Below are positions 1 to 7,937 of a stretch of 23,195 nt of DNA, piece by piece; position 1 is the first letter of the stretch, and the number at the start of each line of letters is the position of its first letter. The DNA is from JAYSFC01 sp041913505. GTDB lineage: Bacteria; Pseudomonadota; Gammaproteobacteria; Burkholderiales; Burkholderiaceae_C. The DNA lies in the NCBI GenBank assembly GCA_041913505.1, contig JAYSFC010000052.1, positions 1-23,195 of the forward strand, written 5' to 3'. The notes beneath the pieces were generated by a model. The model ran no database searches and was not told the DNA's origin. It saw nothing but the letters and a program-made list of their open reading frames with translations. The position numbers and the translations under genes were made by a program.

Positions 1-1100
1 TGCGCGACAACGTCTGGGGCCCGCAGGACGAAGACGCCACGCGGCGCGACTTCACGATCAACGCCATGTACTACGACCCCGAGACGCAGATCGTGGTCGA
101 CTACCACAAGGGCATCCAGGACGCAAAGAAGCGCGTGCTGCGCATGATCGGCGACCCGGCCACCCGCTACCGCGAGGACCCCGTGCGCATCATCCGCGCC
201 GTGCGCTTCGCGGCCAAGCTCAGCGGCCTGGACTTCGCGCTCGAATCCAAGACTGCCGCGCCGCTCGTGCAGTCGCAGGCCCTGCTGGCCGACGTGCCGC
301 AGAGCCGCATGTTCGACGAGATGCTCAAGCTGCTGCAGACGGGCCATGCGCTCGCCACCGTGGCGCAGCTGCGCAAGCTTGGTCTGTCCAGGGGCATCTA
401 CCCGCTGCTCGATGTGGTGGTGGAGCGTGCCGATACGCCGCTCGTGAACGCAGCCCTGGCCGATACCGACCGCCGCGTGGGCGAGGGCAAACCCGTGGCG
501 CCAAGCTTTCTGCTGGCCTGCGTCCTCTGGCAGGATGTGAAGGCCGGCTGGGAGCAGCGCCTGAACCAGCGCCAGCATCCCTTTCCCGCGCTGCAGGAGG
601 CCATCGACGAAGTGTTCGACCAGCGCATCGGCGATGTGTCGGGCCGCGGCAAGCTCGCCGCCGACATGCGCGAGATCTGGGTCATGCAGCCGCGCTTCGA
701 CAAGCGCGCGGGCAGCACACCCTATGGCCTCGTGGCCCAGGCGCGCTTTCGCGCGGGCTTCGACTTCATGCGGCTGCGCGCCGACATCGGCGAGGTCGAT
801 GAGGCCCTGGCCGAGTGGTGGCAGGAGTTCCAGCAGGCCGACGATTCGCGCCGCGAAGACATGATCGACCAGGCGCGCGAGGAACAACGGGTCCGCCAGC
901 GGGCGGCCCAACCCGTGGTGCGGCGTGTGCCCCGCAGCGCGCCGGCCGGGAGTGAGGCGGCCGCAGCCCCAGCACCCGCCCTGGCGGATGCGGCTTCGCA
1001 GGGCGAAGACTCCGCACCCAAGAAGCGCCGCCGCCGTCGCCGCAAGCCCGCAGGGGCTGGCGGTGAGGGGTCTGGCTCCGAGCCTGCGCACGGCGAATAG
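1..1100 (+). CDS. pcnB: Poly(A) polymerase I, C-terminal part (5' end outside window)
   Basis: PcnB adds poly(A) tails to RNA 3' ends and so promotes RNA decay; it is related to the CCA-adding enzymes. The frame is open from base 3 and has no start in the window, so the N-terminal catalytic part is cut off by the window edge. The visible part begins with RDNVWGPQDEDATRRDFTINAM, matching the end of the class II nucleotidyltransferase domain (RRDFTINAM motif). It continues with RYREDPVRIIRAVRFAAKL, the conserved start of the RNA-binding domain. The C-terminus is a low-complexity Ala/Pro stretch followed by KKRRRRRRK, the arginine-rich tail typical of bacterial poly(A) polymerases and thought to bind RNA. 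folK follows after a few bases, the usual betaproteobacterial pcnB-folK order. Confidence 0.95.
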   Translation, partial: RDNVWGPQDEDATRRDFTINAMYYDPETQIVVDYHKGIQDAKKRVLRMIGDPATRYREDPVRIIRAVRFAAKLSGLDFALESKTAAPLVQSQALLADVPQSRMFDEMLKLLQTGHALATVAQLRKLGLSRGIYPLLDVVVERADTPLVNAALADTDRRVGEGKPVAPSFLLACVLWQDVKAGWEQRLNQRQHPFPALQEAIDEVFDQRIGDVSGRGKLAADMREIWVMQPRFDKRAGSTPYGLVAQARFRAGFDFMRLRADIGEVDEALAEWWQEFQQADDSRREDMIDQAREEQRVRQRAAQPVVRRVPRSAPAGSEAAAAPAPALADAASQGEDSAPKKRRRRRRKPAGAGGEGSGSEPAHGE

Positions 1101-1118
1101 TCCAGGGTGGCCATCGCC

Positions 1119-1613
1119 ATGGACGGGACGACGGTCTGGATCGGGCTGGGGGCCAACCTGGGCGACGCGCGAGCGGCCCTGGTGGGCGCGGTCCGCGCCA
1201 TGGACCGGCTTGAAGGCACGCAGGTGCTGCGGGTATCGTCACTCTACCGCTCGGCGCCCGTGGATGCTGCCGGGCCCGACTACCTCAACGCTGTGGCCGA
1301 ACTGGCCACCACACTTGCGCCCCAGGCGTTGCTCGAGGGGCTGCAGGCCATAGAACGGACGGCGGGCCGCGAGCGCCCCTACCGCAACGCGCCGCGCACG
1401 CTCGATCTCGACGTGCTGCTGTGGGGCGATCAGCGCATCGCCACCCCGACGCTCACCGTGCCGCACCCGCGCCTGGCCGAGCGCGCCTTCGTGCTGCTGC
1501 CGCTGGCCGAACTGCGGCCCGGCGGGGTCACGCCCGGGCAACTGCAGGCAGTGGCCGCGCAGCGCATTGAATGCGTTGCCGCGCCCGCCGACTGGTTGGG
1601 GGGCATTGCCTGA
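1119..1613 (+). CDS. folK: 2-amino-4-hydroxy-6-hydroxymethyldihydropteridine pyrophosphokinase (HPPK)
   Basis: FolK transfers pyrophosphate from ATP to 6-hydroxymethyl-7,8-dihydropterin in folate synthesis. Family landmarks are visible: the N-terminal WIGLGANLGD, the YLNAVAEL segment, the metal/ATP-binding RTLDLDVLLWG and the downstream PHPRLAERAFVLLPLAEL. The length of about 164 aa is normal for HPPK. I chose ATG 1119 because AGGGTGG at 1104-1110 sits 8 bases upstream. A GTG at 1107 would add four residues and is possible. The gene starts 18 bases after the pcnB stop and is probably cotranscribed with it. Confidence 0.95.
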   Translation: MDGTTVWIGLGANLGDARAALVGAVRAMDRLEGTQVLRVSSLYRSAPVDAAGPDYLNAVAELATTLAPQALLEGLQAIERTAGRERPYRNAPRTLDLDVLLWGDQRIATPTLTVPHPRLAERAFVLLPLAELRPGGVTPGQLQAVAAQRIECVAAPADWLGGIA

Positions 1614-1658
1614 AGGGCCGGCATGCCTGATGCGCCGGCGCTACATTCGCAACGTTCG

Positions 1659-1703
1659 TACGCAATTCATACGCACCTTTTACCTTGTTAAGGTGGTATT
1701 AAG
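1659..1703 (+). promoter_or_regulatory. PmrA-like direct-repeat box upstream of the glycosyltransferase operon
   Basis: GTTAAG (1687-1692), five bases, then ATTAAG (1698-1703) gives a half-site period of 11, the layout of an OmpR-family box. It is very close to the enterobacterial PmrA box (YTTAAG-N5-YTTAAG). A second pair with the same period, TACGCA-N5-TACGCA, lies at 1659-1664 and 1670-1675. The boxes lie in the 144-bp gap before a glycosyltransferase / ArnT-like pair, the kind of lipid A-modifying function PmrA controls elsewhere. The regulator itself is not in the window. Confidence 0.45.
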
Positions 1704-1757
1704 AGCCCTTGGGGCAGACTTTCGCGCTGCCCGATTTTCATGGGCTGGGAGTGTTTA

Positions 1758-2792
1758 GTGAATCATTTGCCGTTTCCCCCAGAAACGACGCCACCGCCGG
1801 GTGGAGCCGCCCCCGGCGAGGCCGCCGGCGCGGGGGCCGGGCTGCGCACGCTGCAGTCGATCTCCTGTGTCGTGCCCTGTTACAACGAGGCCGAAAACCT
1901 GGAGCGCCTGCTGCCGATGCTGAGCGCGAAGCTTGCCGAGCTTGCGCCGCGGTGGGAGATCGTGCTGGTCGACGACGGCAGCACCGACGCGACCGGCGCG
2001 CGCATGGCCCGGTGGTCGCAGCAGCCGGGGGTGCGGGCGCTGCAACTGTCGCGCAACTTTGGCAAGGAAGCCGCGCTCACCGCGGGCCTGCAGGCATCCG
2101 CCGGCGAGGTCGTGGTGATGATGGATTCCGACCTGCAGCACCCCCCCGCGCTGCTCGACACTTTCGTGCGCCACTGGCGCGCGGGGGCCGACGTGGTCTA
2201 TGCCGTGCGCGAGCACCGCGAGGCCGAAACCGTGTTCAAGCGCGTGGGAACGGGCTGGTTCTACGGCCTCATCAATGGCGGCGACCGCTTCGAGGTGCCC
2301 CCGGGGGCGGGTGACTTCCGGCTCATGGACCGCAAGGTGGTGCAGGCGCTGCTCGCGCTGCCCGAGCGCAACCGCTTCATGAAGGGGTTGTACGCCTGGG
2401 TCGGCTTCGATACCGTGGCCGTGCCCTACCTGCCCGACGAGCGCGCCCACGGCCGCAGCCACTTCAACAAGCTGCGGCTCGTGGGGCTTGCGCTGGACGG
2501 CCTCACGGCCTTCACCGTGTGGCCGTTGCGTGCGGTGATCGCGCTGGGCTTCGTGCTGGCGATCGCGGCGTTCGGCTATGGCGCCTACCTGACCCTGGTG
2601 TACCTGCTGTACGGCCATGACGTGAGCGGCTGGACCACTATCGTCGTGAGCCTGATGCTGTTCGTGGGTATCCAGCTCGTGTCGCTGGGCGTGGTGGGCG
2701 AATACGTGGGCCGCATCTATGAAGAGGTCAAGCGCCGGCCGCTGTACGTGGTCAAGCGCGAACTCGGCCGCGGCCTGCGGGAGGACGCATGA
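1758..2792 (+). CDS. GT2 polyprenyl-phosphate glycosyltransferase (GtrB/ArnC/DPM1-like)
   Basis: Probably transfers a sugar from a nucleotide donor to undecaprenyl phosphate on the cytoplasmic face of the inner membrane. The GT-A domain shows SCVVPCYNEAENL, the VDDGSTD nucleotide-binding motif, LSRNFGKEAAL and the metal-binding MDSDLQHPP. Two C-terminal membrane helices follow (ALGFVLAIAAFGYGAYLTLVYLLYG and IVVSLMLFVGIQLVSLGVVG), as in GtrB and ArnC. I prefer GTG 1758, with GGGAG 6 bases upstream; ATG 1740 would add six residues but has no ribosome-binding site. The gene overlaps the next one by ATGA. With the ArnT-like and GtrA-like neighbours it makes a three-part lipid-linked sugar pathway. 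The sugar cannot be told from sequence. Confidence 0.9.
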   Translation: MNHLPFPPETTPPPGGAAPGEAAGAGAGLRTLQSISCVVPCYNEAENLERLLPMLSAKLAELAPRWEIVLVDDGSTDATGARMARWSQQPGVRALQLSRNFGKEAALTAGLQASAGEVVVMMDSDLQHPPALLDTFVRHWRAGADVVYAVREHREAETVFKRVGTGWFYGLINGGDRFEVPPGAGDFRLMDRKVVQALLALPERNRFMKGLYAWVGFDTVAVPYLPDERAHGRSHFNKLRLVGLALDGLTAFTVWPLRAVIALGFVLAIAAFGYGAYLTLVYLLYGHDVSGWTTIVVSLMLFVGIQLVSLGVVGEYVGRIYEEVKRRPLYVVKRELGRGLREDA

Positions 2793-4366
2793 TCGCCGCC
2801 CCCCAACGCGCGGCCTGGCGCGATAGCCTGGCCGTGCTGGCGCTCATCCTCGCGTGGCTTGCAGCCACGGCCTGGATGCGCCCGCTCATGCTGCCCGACG
2901 AGGGCCGCTACGCCACGGTGGCGTGGGAGATGCTGCGCTCGGGCGACTGGCTCACGCCCACGCTCGACGGCCTGCCGTTCTTCCACAAGCCGCCGCTGTT
3001 CTACTGGATCACGGGCGCGGCCCTGTCGGTGGGCGGGCTCACCGAGATCGCGGCGCGCGCCGCATCGCTCGCGGGCGCCACACTGGGCGCGTTGGCGCTC
3101 TACCTGTTCACGCGGCACTGGTGCGGTACGGCGTCCGCGCGGCGCGCGCTCGCCGTGCTGCTGGTGCAGCCGCTGCTCTTCGTGGGCGGGCAGTTCGCGA
3201 ACCTCGACATGCTGGTGGCGGGCTGCATCACGGCCACGGTACTTGCGCTCGCGCATGCCGCGCTGTGCTTCGAGCAAGGCCAGCCCTACCGCCGCGTGCT
3301 GTGGCTGGCCTACGGCCTTGCGGCGCTCGGCGTGCTGGCCAAGGGGCTGATCGGCTTTGTGATCCCTTCCATGATCGTGGGGCTGTGGCTCGTGCTGCGC
3401 TGGCGTTGGCGCACCGTGGTGGCGCTGCTGTCGCTGCCGGGGCTGGTGCTGTTCCTGCTCGTGGCAGCGCCCTGGTTCGTGGCCATGCAGCAGCGCTTTG
3501 ACGGTTTCCTGCATTACTTCTTCGTGGTGCAGCATTTCCAGCGCTTCGCGGCGGGCGGCTTCAACAACGTCCAGCCCTTCTGGTTCTACCCCGTGGTGGT
3601 GGCGGTGTGCAGCCTGCCGGGCATCCTGTGGGCGCGTGGCGTGTTCGCGCGCGGCTATTTCACGGCCGGAGCGCCGCGTGGCGCCGTGCGCCTGCTGATG
3701 GCACTGGCGGCGGGCTGCGTGCTGCTGTTTTTCTCGCTGCCGCAGTCCAAGCTGCTGGGCTACATCCTGCCGGCCGTGCCGCCGCTGGCCTGGCTGATCG
3801 CCGACGCGAGCGAGGCGGTGGGCGAATCCGCGGCACGCCGGCGCTGGTGGTGGGCCACGCTGGCCTGCAGCGCGTTGCTGGGGCTGGCGTTGGTGGTCGG
3901 CCTCGCGCTGAGCCAGCGCCACTCCACCCGCAGCCTGGGGCTGGCGCTGCGCGCGCAACACCAGGCTGGCGAGCCGGTGTACATGCTCAAGGAGTACCTG
4001 TACGACGTGCCCTTCTATGCGCGCCTGCAGGACCCCGTGTTCGTGGTCGATGATTGGAACGACCCTGAAATCACCCAGCGCGACAACTGGCGCAAGGAAA
4101 TCGCCGATGCCGGGGCATTCGCCCCTGCACTCGCGCAGCAGCTGCTGCTGACCCCCGAAGCGCTGCCCCAAGCGCTGTGCCGCGCTGGCGTGGGTTGGCT
4201 GCTCGGGGCGGAGGGCCAGCGCACGCGCTTTGCGTTCCTCGCGCAGGCCGAAGCCGTCTACACGGACCGGGGTGAAACGCTGTGGCGCGTGGATGCGCGC
4301 CAAGGTGCGCTCGCTACGGCGCTGAACTGTTCAGGAACGCCCAATGGCGGCTCAGCAGGTAAGTAG
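2789..4366 (+). CDS. ArnT/PMT-family membrane glycosyltransferase (GT39/GT83-like)
   Basis: A multi-spanning membrane enzyme of 525 aa that moves a sugar from a polyprenyl-phosphate carrier to an acceptor on the periplasmic side. The first extracytoplasmic loop has LPDEGRYA (Asp near residue 37), corresponding to the conserved acidic DE(S/G)RYA motif of ArnT. It is followed by the FFHKPPLFYW segment typical of the family. About ten or more hydrophobic helices fill residues 12-370, then a soluble C-terminal region. Start ATG 2789 overlaps the stop of the upstream glycosyltransferase (ATGA), so the two are translationally coupled. The last 53 bases overlap the convergent GtrA-like gene. The acceptor may be lipid A, but this is inference. 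ArnT proper works with the other arn genes, which are absent here. Confidence 0.88.
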   Translation: MIAAPQRAAWRDSLAVLALILAWLAATAWMRPLMLPDEGRYATVAWEMLRSGDWLTPTLDGLPFFHKPPLFYWITGAALSVGGLTEIAARAASLAGATLGALALYLFTRHWCGTASARRALAVLLVQPLLFVGGQFANLDMLVAGCITATVLALAHAALCFEQGQPYRRVLWLAYGLAALGVLAKGLIGFVIPSMIVGLWLVLRWRWRTVVALLSLPGLVLFLLVAAPWFVAMQQRFDGFLHYFFVVQHFQRFAAGGFNNVQPFWFYPVVVAVCSLPGILWARGVFARGYFTAGAPRGAVRLLMALAAGCVLLFFSLPQSKLLGYILPAVPPLAWLIADASEAVGESAARRRWWWATLACSALLGLALVVGLALSQRHSTRSLGLALRAQHQAGEPVYMLKEYLYDVPFYARLQDPVFVVDDWNDPEITQRDNWRKEIADAGAFAPALAQQLLLTPEALPQALCRAGVGWLLGAEGQRTRFAFLAQAEAVYTDRGETLWRVDARQGALATALNCSGTPNGGSAGK

Positions 4367-4745
4367 CCCCGGCCACGCCGACGAGCACAGCGGCCAGCAG
4401 CACGTCGTAGCGGGCGCTGGTCCAGTGCAGCAGCAGGGCGTAGGCCGACTCGTTGATGAGAAAGCCGCCGGCCGAGATGCTGAAAAAGCGCAGCCCTGCG
4501 CGGCCGAGGGAACTGCCGTGCCCGCGGAAGCTGAGCCGGTGGTGGCCGGTGAACGAAACACCCAGCGCCACGAGCCAGCCGGCCACGTTGGCCACCAGGG
4601 GCTGCCAGCCGGCCAGGGCGACGAGGGCCGTGGCCACGCTCCAGTGCACGGCCGCGGCGGCGCAGCCCACCACGATGAACCAGCCGATACGGCCGCACTG
4701 CGTGCGCCGGTGGCGCGGGATGGAGATACGAGAGCGATGGAACAT
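4314..4745 (-). CDS. GtrA-family membrane protein (putative lipid-linked sugar flippase)
   Basis: A protein of 143 aa with four hydrophobic helices (starting IGWFIVVGCAAAAVHWSVATALVALAG), the size and layout of GtrA/DPMS proteins. GtrA is thought to flip undecaprenyl-phosphate-linked sugar across the inner membrane. The conserved RFFSISAGGFLINESAYALL and C-terminal TYLLSRHWAF (YLLSRxWxF motif) support the family. It is on the opposite strand to the glycosyltransferase and ArnT-like genes, and its 3' end overlaps the latter. Start ATG 4745 is the best M before the first helix, but no good ribosome-binding site is visible; a start a few codons upstream (ATG 4760) is possible. The 5' end overlaps the divergent deacetylase gene by 9 bases. 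Confidence 0.87.
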   Translation of the reverse strand: MFHRSRISIPRHRRTQCGRIGWFIVVGCAAAAVHWSVATALVALAGWQPLVANVAGWLVALGVSFTGHHRLSFRGHGSSLGRAGLRFFSISAGGFLINESAYALLLHWTSARYDVLLAAVLVGVAGATYLLSRHWAFLNSSAP

Positions 4746-5603
4746 GAGGCGCCGCAGCATAGCAGCTGGCACCGTATCAGCCTCTGCGTAGACGATTTTG
4801 GCCTGCACGAGGGCATCAACGACGCCGTGTTCGCCCTGGCGCGCCAGGGGCGCGTGCAGGCCGTGTCCGCCATGGTGGGCGGGCCGGCCTGGGTACAAGG
4901 CGCCCCCGCGCTGCGCGCGCTCGATCCGCAGAGCGTGGAGGTGGGCCTGCATCTTGACCTGACCGAATGCCCGCTGCAGCCCGCGCTGCGCCGGCCCCTG
5001 GGGCCGCTGATCGCGCAGGCCTACCTGCGCCGGCTTGATGCGGCGGCCCTGCGCGCCGAGATCCGCGCCCAGCTCGACGCCTTCGAGCAGGCCATGGGCC
5101 GCGCGCCGGCCTATGTGGACGGCCACCAGCATGTGCACCAGCTACCCATGGTGCGCACGCTGCTGCTGCAGGAGCTGGCGCGCCGCTACCCCGCAGGCGG
5201 GCCGTGGCTGCGCGCCACGTACAGCCCGCAGGGTGTGGCGCACGCCGATGCGCGCACGGGCTTCAAGAACCACGTGATCGCGCTGCTGGGCGCGCGTGCG
5301 CTGTCGGCGCTGGCGCGGCGCCAGGGGCTGCGCCAGAACGCGCGGCTGCTGGGCGTGTACGACTTCACCGGCGGCGCGGCGCAGTACCGCGCGCGGCTGG
5401 AACGCTGGCTGCGCGCCGCGCGCGACGGCGACCTGCTGATGTGCCACGTGGGTTTGCCCACGCGGGCCCCCGACGTGCTCGCGGGCGCGCGGCAGGACGA
5501 GTTCGCGGTGATCAGCGCGCCAGACTTCGAGGCCCTGCTGCACAACGCGCACGTGCGTCTGCTGCCCATGGGCCAGATTTTGGCGCATCAGCTCTCATTT
5601 TGA
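4737..5603 (+). CDS. ChbG/HpnK (YdjC-family) carbohydrate deacetylase
   Basis: A metal-dependent N-deacetylase of the YdjC superfamily, 288 aa. The N-terminal SLCVDDFGLHEGIN carries the metal-binding Asp pair, EVGLHLDLTE the following His, and YVDGHQHVHQLP the conserved HxH set. The late MCHVG segment is also typical. Family members deacetylate chitobiose (ChbG) or are linked to hopanoid and lipid-sugar modification (HpnK). Beside GtrA, GT2 and ArnT-like genes, a role in deacetylating a lipid-linked amino sugar is likely but inferred. Start ATG 4737 has GGAG at 4722-4725, 11 bases upstream. The gene is divergent from gtrA with overlapping 5' ends, so each promoter must lie inside the other's reading frame. 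Confidence 0.88.
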   Translation: MEHEAPQHSSWHRISLCVDDFGLHEGINDAVFALARQGRVQAVSAMVGGPAWVQGAPALRALDPQSVEVGLHLDLTECPLQPALRRPLGPLIAQAYLRRLDAAALRAEIRAQLDAFEQAMGRAPAYVDGHQHVHQLPMVRTLLLQELARRYPAGGPWLRATYSPQGVAHADARTGFKNHVIALLGARALSALARRQGLRQNARLLGVYDFTGGAAQYRARLERWLRAARDGDLLMCHVGLPTRAPDVLAGARQDEFAVISAPDFEALLHNAHVRLLPMGQILAHQLSF

Positions 5604-5650
5604 TAGCTGATTGCGACCGCCCAGTGCGCACTGGCAGCGTGAATGGCATG

Positions 5651-5686
5651 AAAAAGCCGCAGCGCGCCTGAAGGGACGGCTGCGGC
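5651..5686 (-). terminator. Rho-independent terminator of the Bug receptor gene
   Basis: GCCGCAG (5656-5662) pairs with CTGCGGC (5680-5686). Read on the minus strand the stem is followed by a T5 tract (5655-5651). It sits 24 bases past the stop codon of the minus-strand Bug gene. Confidence 0.7.
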
Positions 5687-5709
5687 CTGGGGTGCGCGCA
5701 GGGGCGAGG

Positions 5710-6684
5710 TCAGTCCACCTTGGCGCCCGAGGCCTTCACGACCTGCTGGTACTTGGCACGCTCGCTCGCCATGAAGGCCTCGAACTGCTCGGGCGTGGTG
5801 GGCACGGGCTCGGCCAGCAGCGCCGCGAAGCGGGTCTTGGTCTCGGGGGCCTTCAGGGCGTCGGTGAAGGCCTTGTTGAGCTTGGCGATCACGGCTTTGG
5901 GCGTGCCCGCGGGCGCCACGAGGCCCCACCAGGTGTCGATCGAGAAGCCCTTGAACGTGTCCGACAGCGGCGGCACGCCGGGCAGCATGGGGCTGGCCTG
6001 CAGCGAAGTCACGGCCAGGGCCTTGAGTTTGCCCGCGCGGATGTTGGGCGCGGCGGCGGCCAGGTTGTCGATATTGAAATCCACCTCTCCGGCCAGCAGC
6101 GCCAGCTGCGCGGGGTTGGCGCCGCGGTAGGGGATGTGCAGCGCGAAGATGCCGGCCTTCTGCTTGAACATCTCTCCGGCCAGGTGGCCCGCGCTGCCAT
6201 TGCCGCCGCTGCCGTAATTGAGCTTGGCGGGGTTGGCCTTGGCGTAGGCGATGAGGTCCGCCACGGTGCGGATCTTGAGCTGCTCGGCCTTGGCTGCGTT
6301 GATGACCAGCACGTTGGGCACGCGCACCATCTGCGTGATGGCCGCGAAGTCCTTCGCCGCGTCATACGGCATGCGGCTGTAGAGCCAGGGGTTTACGGCA
6401 TGTGTGGCCGTGGCGGCCAGGCCGATGGTGAGCCCGTCCGGCGCGGCCTTGGCCACGGCGTCGGCGCCGATGTTGCCGCCCGCGCCCGCCTTGTTCTCGA
6501 TGATCACCGTGCCCAGCGTGTCGCGCACGCGCTCGGCCAGCGCGCGCGAGGTCACGTCCAGCGGGCCGCCGGGTGCGTAGGGCACGATCAGGCGGATGGG
6601 CGCGTCCTGCGCGTGGGCGAGGGGCGTGGCGAGTGCTGCCGCGCAGGCGGCCGAGAGAAGAAGGTTTCTACGGTTCATGGTCAT
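5710..6684 (-). CDS. Bug-family tripartite tricarboxylate transporter substrate-binding protein
   Basis: Periplasmic receptor of the Bug (TctC-like) family, which binds small carboxylates or related ligands. The protein has 324 aa. It starts with a signal peptide (MTMNRRNLLLSAACAAALATPLAHA, cleavage after AHA or nearby). The mature part shows the family landmarks PIRLIVPYAPGGPLDVTSR, VIIENKAGAGGNIGA, the YGSGGNGSAGHLAGEMF loop, HIPYRGANPA and GLVAPAGTPKAVIAKLN. No TctA/TctB membrane genes are near, so it is an orphan receptor, as is common in Comamonadaceae; its ligand is unknown. A second start six bases downstream (MNRRN) is possible. It lies 126 bp after the flavoprotein gene on the same strand. 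Confidence 0.92.
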   Translation of the reverse strand: MTMNRRNLLLSAACAAALATPLAHAQDAPIRLIVPYAPGGPLDVTSRALAERVRDTLGTVIIENKAGAGGNIGADAVAKAAPDGLTIGLAATATHAVNPWLYSRMPYDAAKDFAAITQMVRVPNVLVINAAKAEQLKIRTVADLIAYAKANPAKLNYGSGGNGSAGHLAGEMFKQKAGIFALHIPYRGANPAQLALLAGEVDFNIDNLAAAAPNIRAGKLKALAVTSLQASPMLPGVPPLSDTFKGFSIDTWWGLVAPAGTPKAVIAKLNKAFTDALKAPETKTRFAALLAEPVPTTPEQFEAFMASERAKYQQVVKASGAKVD

Positions 6685-6810
6685 GGGTGGGCGGTTTGAA
6701 AGCGGGTGCGTGCCATTGCCTGCGGACGCCGTGGGACTGGCTTTGCCAGGCCACCGGCGGCATCCCTCTTTACGGCGGTAGCCGGGAGCAGGGGGAAGCG
6801 GCGTAGCCGC

Positions 6811-7878
6811 TCAGGGGGTTGGCCCATGTTTATCGGCCTCGGAGGTGAACGAGTCGGCGTAGAACTCCTCGGGGGGCAGGCCGCGCTCGGCACTGTAGCT
6901 CTTGCGGGCCGAATCGACCACGATGGGCGCGCCGCAGGCATAGACCTGGTGGCCCGAGAGGTCGGCAAAATCGTCGAGCACGGCCTGGTGCACGAAGCCC
7001 GTGCGGCCCGTCCAGCCGTCTTCGGGCAGGGCGTCGGACACCACGGGCACGTAGCGCAGGTTCGGCATGTCGGGGAGCAGCGCCTGCACCCAGTCGGCCA
7101 TGTAGAGGTCGCCCGGGCGGCGGCCGCCCCAGTAGAGCGCCGTGGGCCGCGTGATGCCCTTGTGGCGCATGTGCTCCAGCAGCGCCTTGATGGGCGCGAA
7201 GCCCGTGCCCGAGGCCAGCAGCACGATGGGCTTGTCGGAGTCTTCGCGCAGGAAGAAGCTGCCGAACGGTCCTTCGACGCGCAGGATTTCCTTTTCCTTC
7301 AGCGCCGTGAACACGTGGTCGGTGAACTTGCCGCCGGGCATGTGGCGGATGTGCAGCTCCACCCCCGGCGCGGCCTCTTGCGTGTGGGGGGCGTTGGCCA
7401 TGGAGTAGGCGCGCCGTGCGCCATCGCGCAGGATGAACTCGATGTACTGGCCTGCGTGGTAGCGGAAGGTGTCGGCCGCGGGCAGCTGCAGGCGCACCTG
7501 CATCACGTCGTGCGACTTCTTCTCGAGCGCGGCCACGCGCACGGGCATCTTCTTGACGGGGTAGGCGCTTTCGTCGGTGACCTGGCGCGATTCGAGCACC
7601 ACGTCGGACTGCGGGTGCGCGCAGCAGGTCAGCACGAAGCCGGCGGCCTCCTCCTCGGGGCTCAGCGCCTTGGCCTGGTGCTCGCCGTGCACCACGGTGC
7701 CGCTGAGCTTCTTGCACTTGCACGAGCCGCAGGCGCCATCCTTGCAGCCGTAGGGCAGGCCGATGCCGCTCTGGATGGCGGCGGCCAGGATGGCTTCGTT
7801 GCCGTGGGCGTTGAACGTGCGGCCGCTGGGTTGCACGGTGATCTGGAAAGAGGCGGGGGCCGGCGCGCTGGCGGTCAT
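6811..7878 (-). CDS. 2Fe-2S ferredoxin / FAD / NAD(P)H oxidoreductase (CDP-6-deoxy-3,4-glucoseen reductase-like)
   Basis: A three-domain electron-transfer flavoprotein of 355 aa. The N-terminal plant-type ferredoxin domain has Cys45, Cys50, Cys53 and a Cys near 85 (CKDGACGSCKC ... LTCC). The FAD domain has RRAYSMANAP, and the NAD(P) domain has LLASGTGFAPIKALLEH and YACGAP. In this family such proteins are often named CDP-6-deoxy-delta-3,4-glucoseen reductase (AscD-like), but no deoxysugar genes are nearby. A general reductase for an oxygenase or another acceptor is equally possible. I chose ATG 7878, with GAGGA about 10 bases upstream; an upstream in-frame start at 7947 would overlap the divergent gene and adds an unconserved leader. 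The gene is divergent from the SDR gene across 59 bp. Confidence 0.9.
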   Translation of the reverse strand: MTASAPAPASFQITVQPSGRTFNAHGNEAILAAAIQSGIGLPYGCKDGACGSCKCKKLSGTVVHGEHQAKALSPEEEAAGFVLTCCAHPQSDVVLESRQVTDESAYPVKKMPVRVAALEKKSHDVMQVRLQLPAADTFRYHAGQYIEFILRDGARRAYSMANAPHTQEAAPGVELHIRHMPGGKFTDHVFTALKEKEILRVEGPFGSFFLREDSDKPIVLLASGTGFAPIKALLEHMRHKGITRPTALYWGGRRPGDLYMADWVQALLPDMPNLRYVPVVSDALPEDGWTGRTGFVHQAVLDDFADLSGHQVYACGAPIVVDSARKSYSAERGLPPEEFYADSFTSEADKHGPTP

Positions 7879-7937
7879 GTTGTAGGTATCCTCGGGGCTT
7901 GTATCTCTTGTCTGTCTTCTGCTGAAGAGGCCCAATT

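Noticed and set aside
2717..4303. 528-aa minus-strand open frame opposite the ArnT-like gene
   Set aside because: Low-complexity Gln/Arg/His composition with no domain; the plus-strand frame is a clear membrane transferase. A shadow caused by high GC.
4314..5138. Longer 274-aa version of the GtrA-like protein
   Set aside because: The added N-terminus lies opposite the deacetylase coding region, is His/Arg-rich and not GtrA-like; the family length is about 140 aa.
6797..6811. AGCGGC-N3-GCCGCT hairpin at the end of the flavoprotein gene as a terminator
   Set aside because: No T tract and a 3-base loop; the same kind of GC hairpin is common by chance in this composition.
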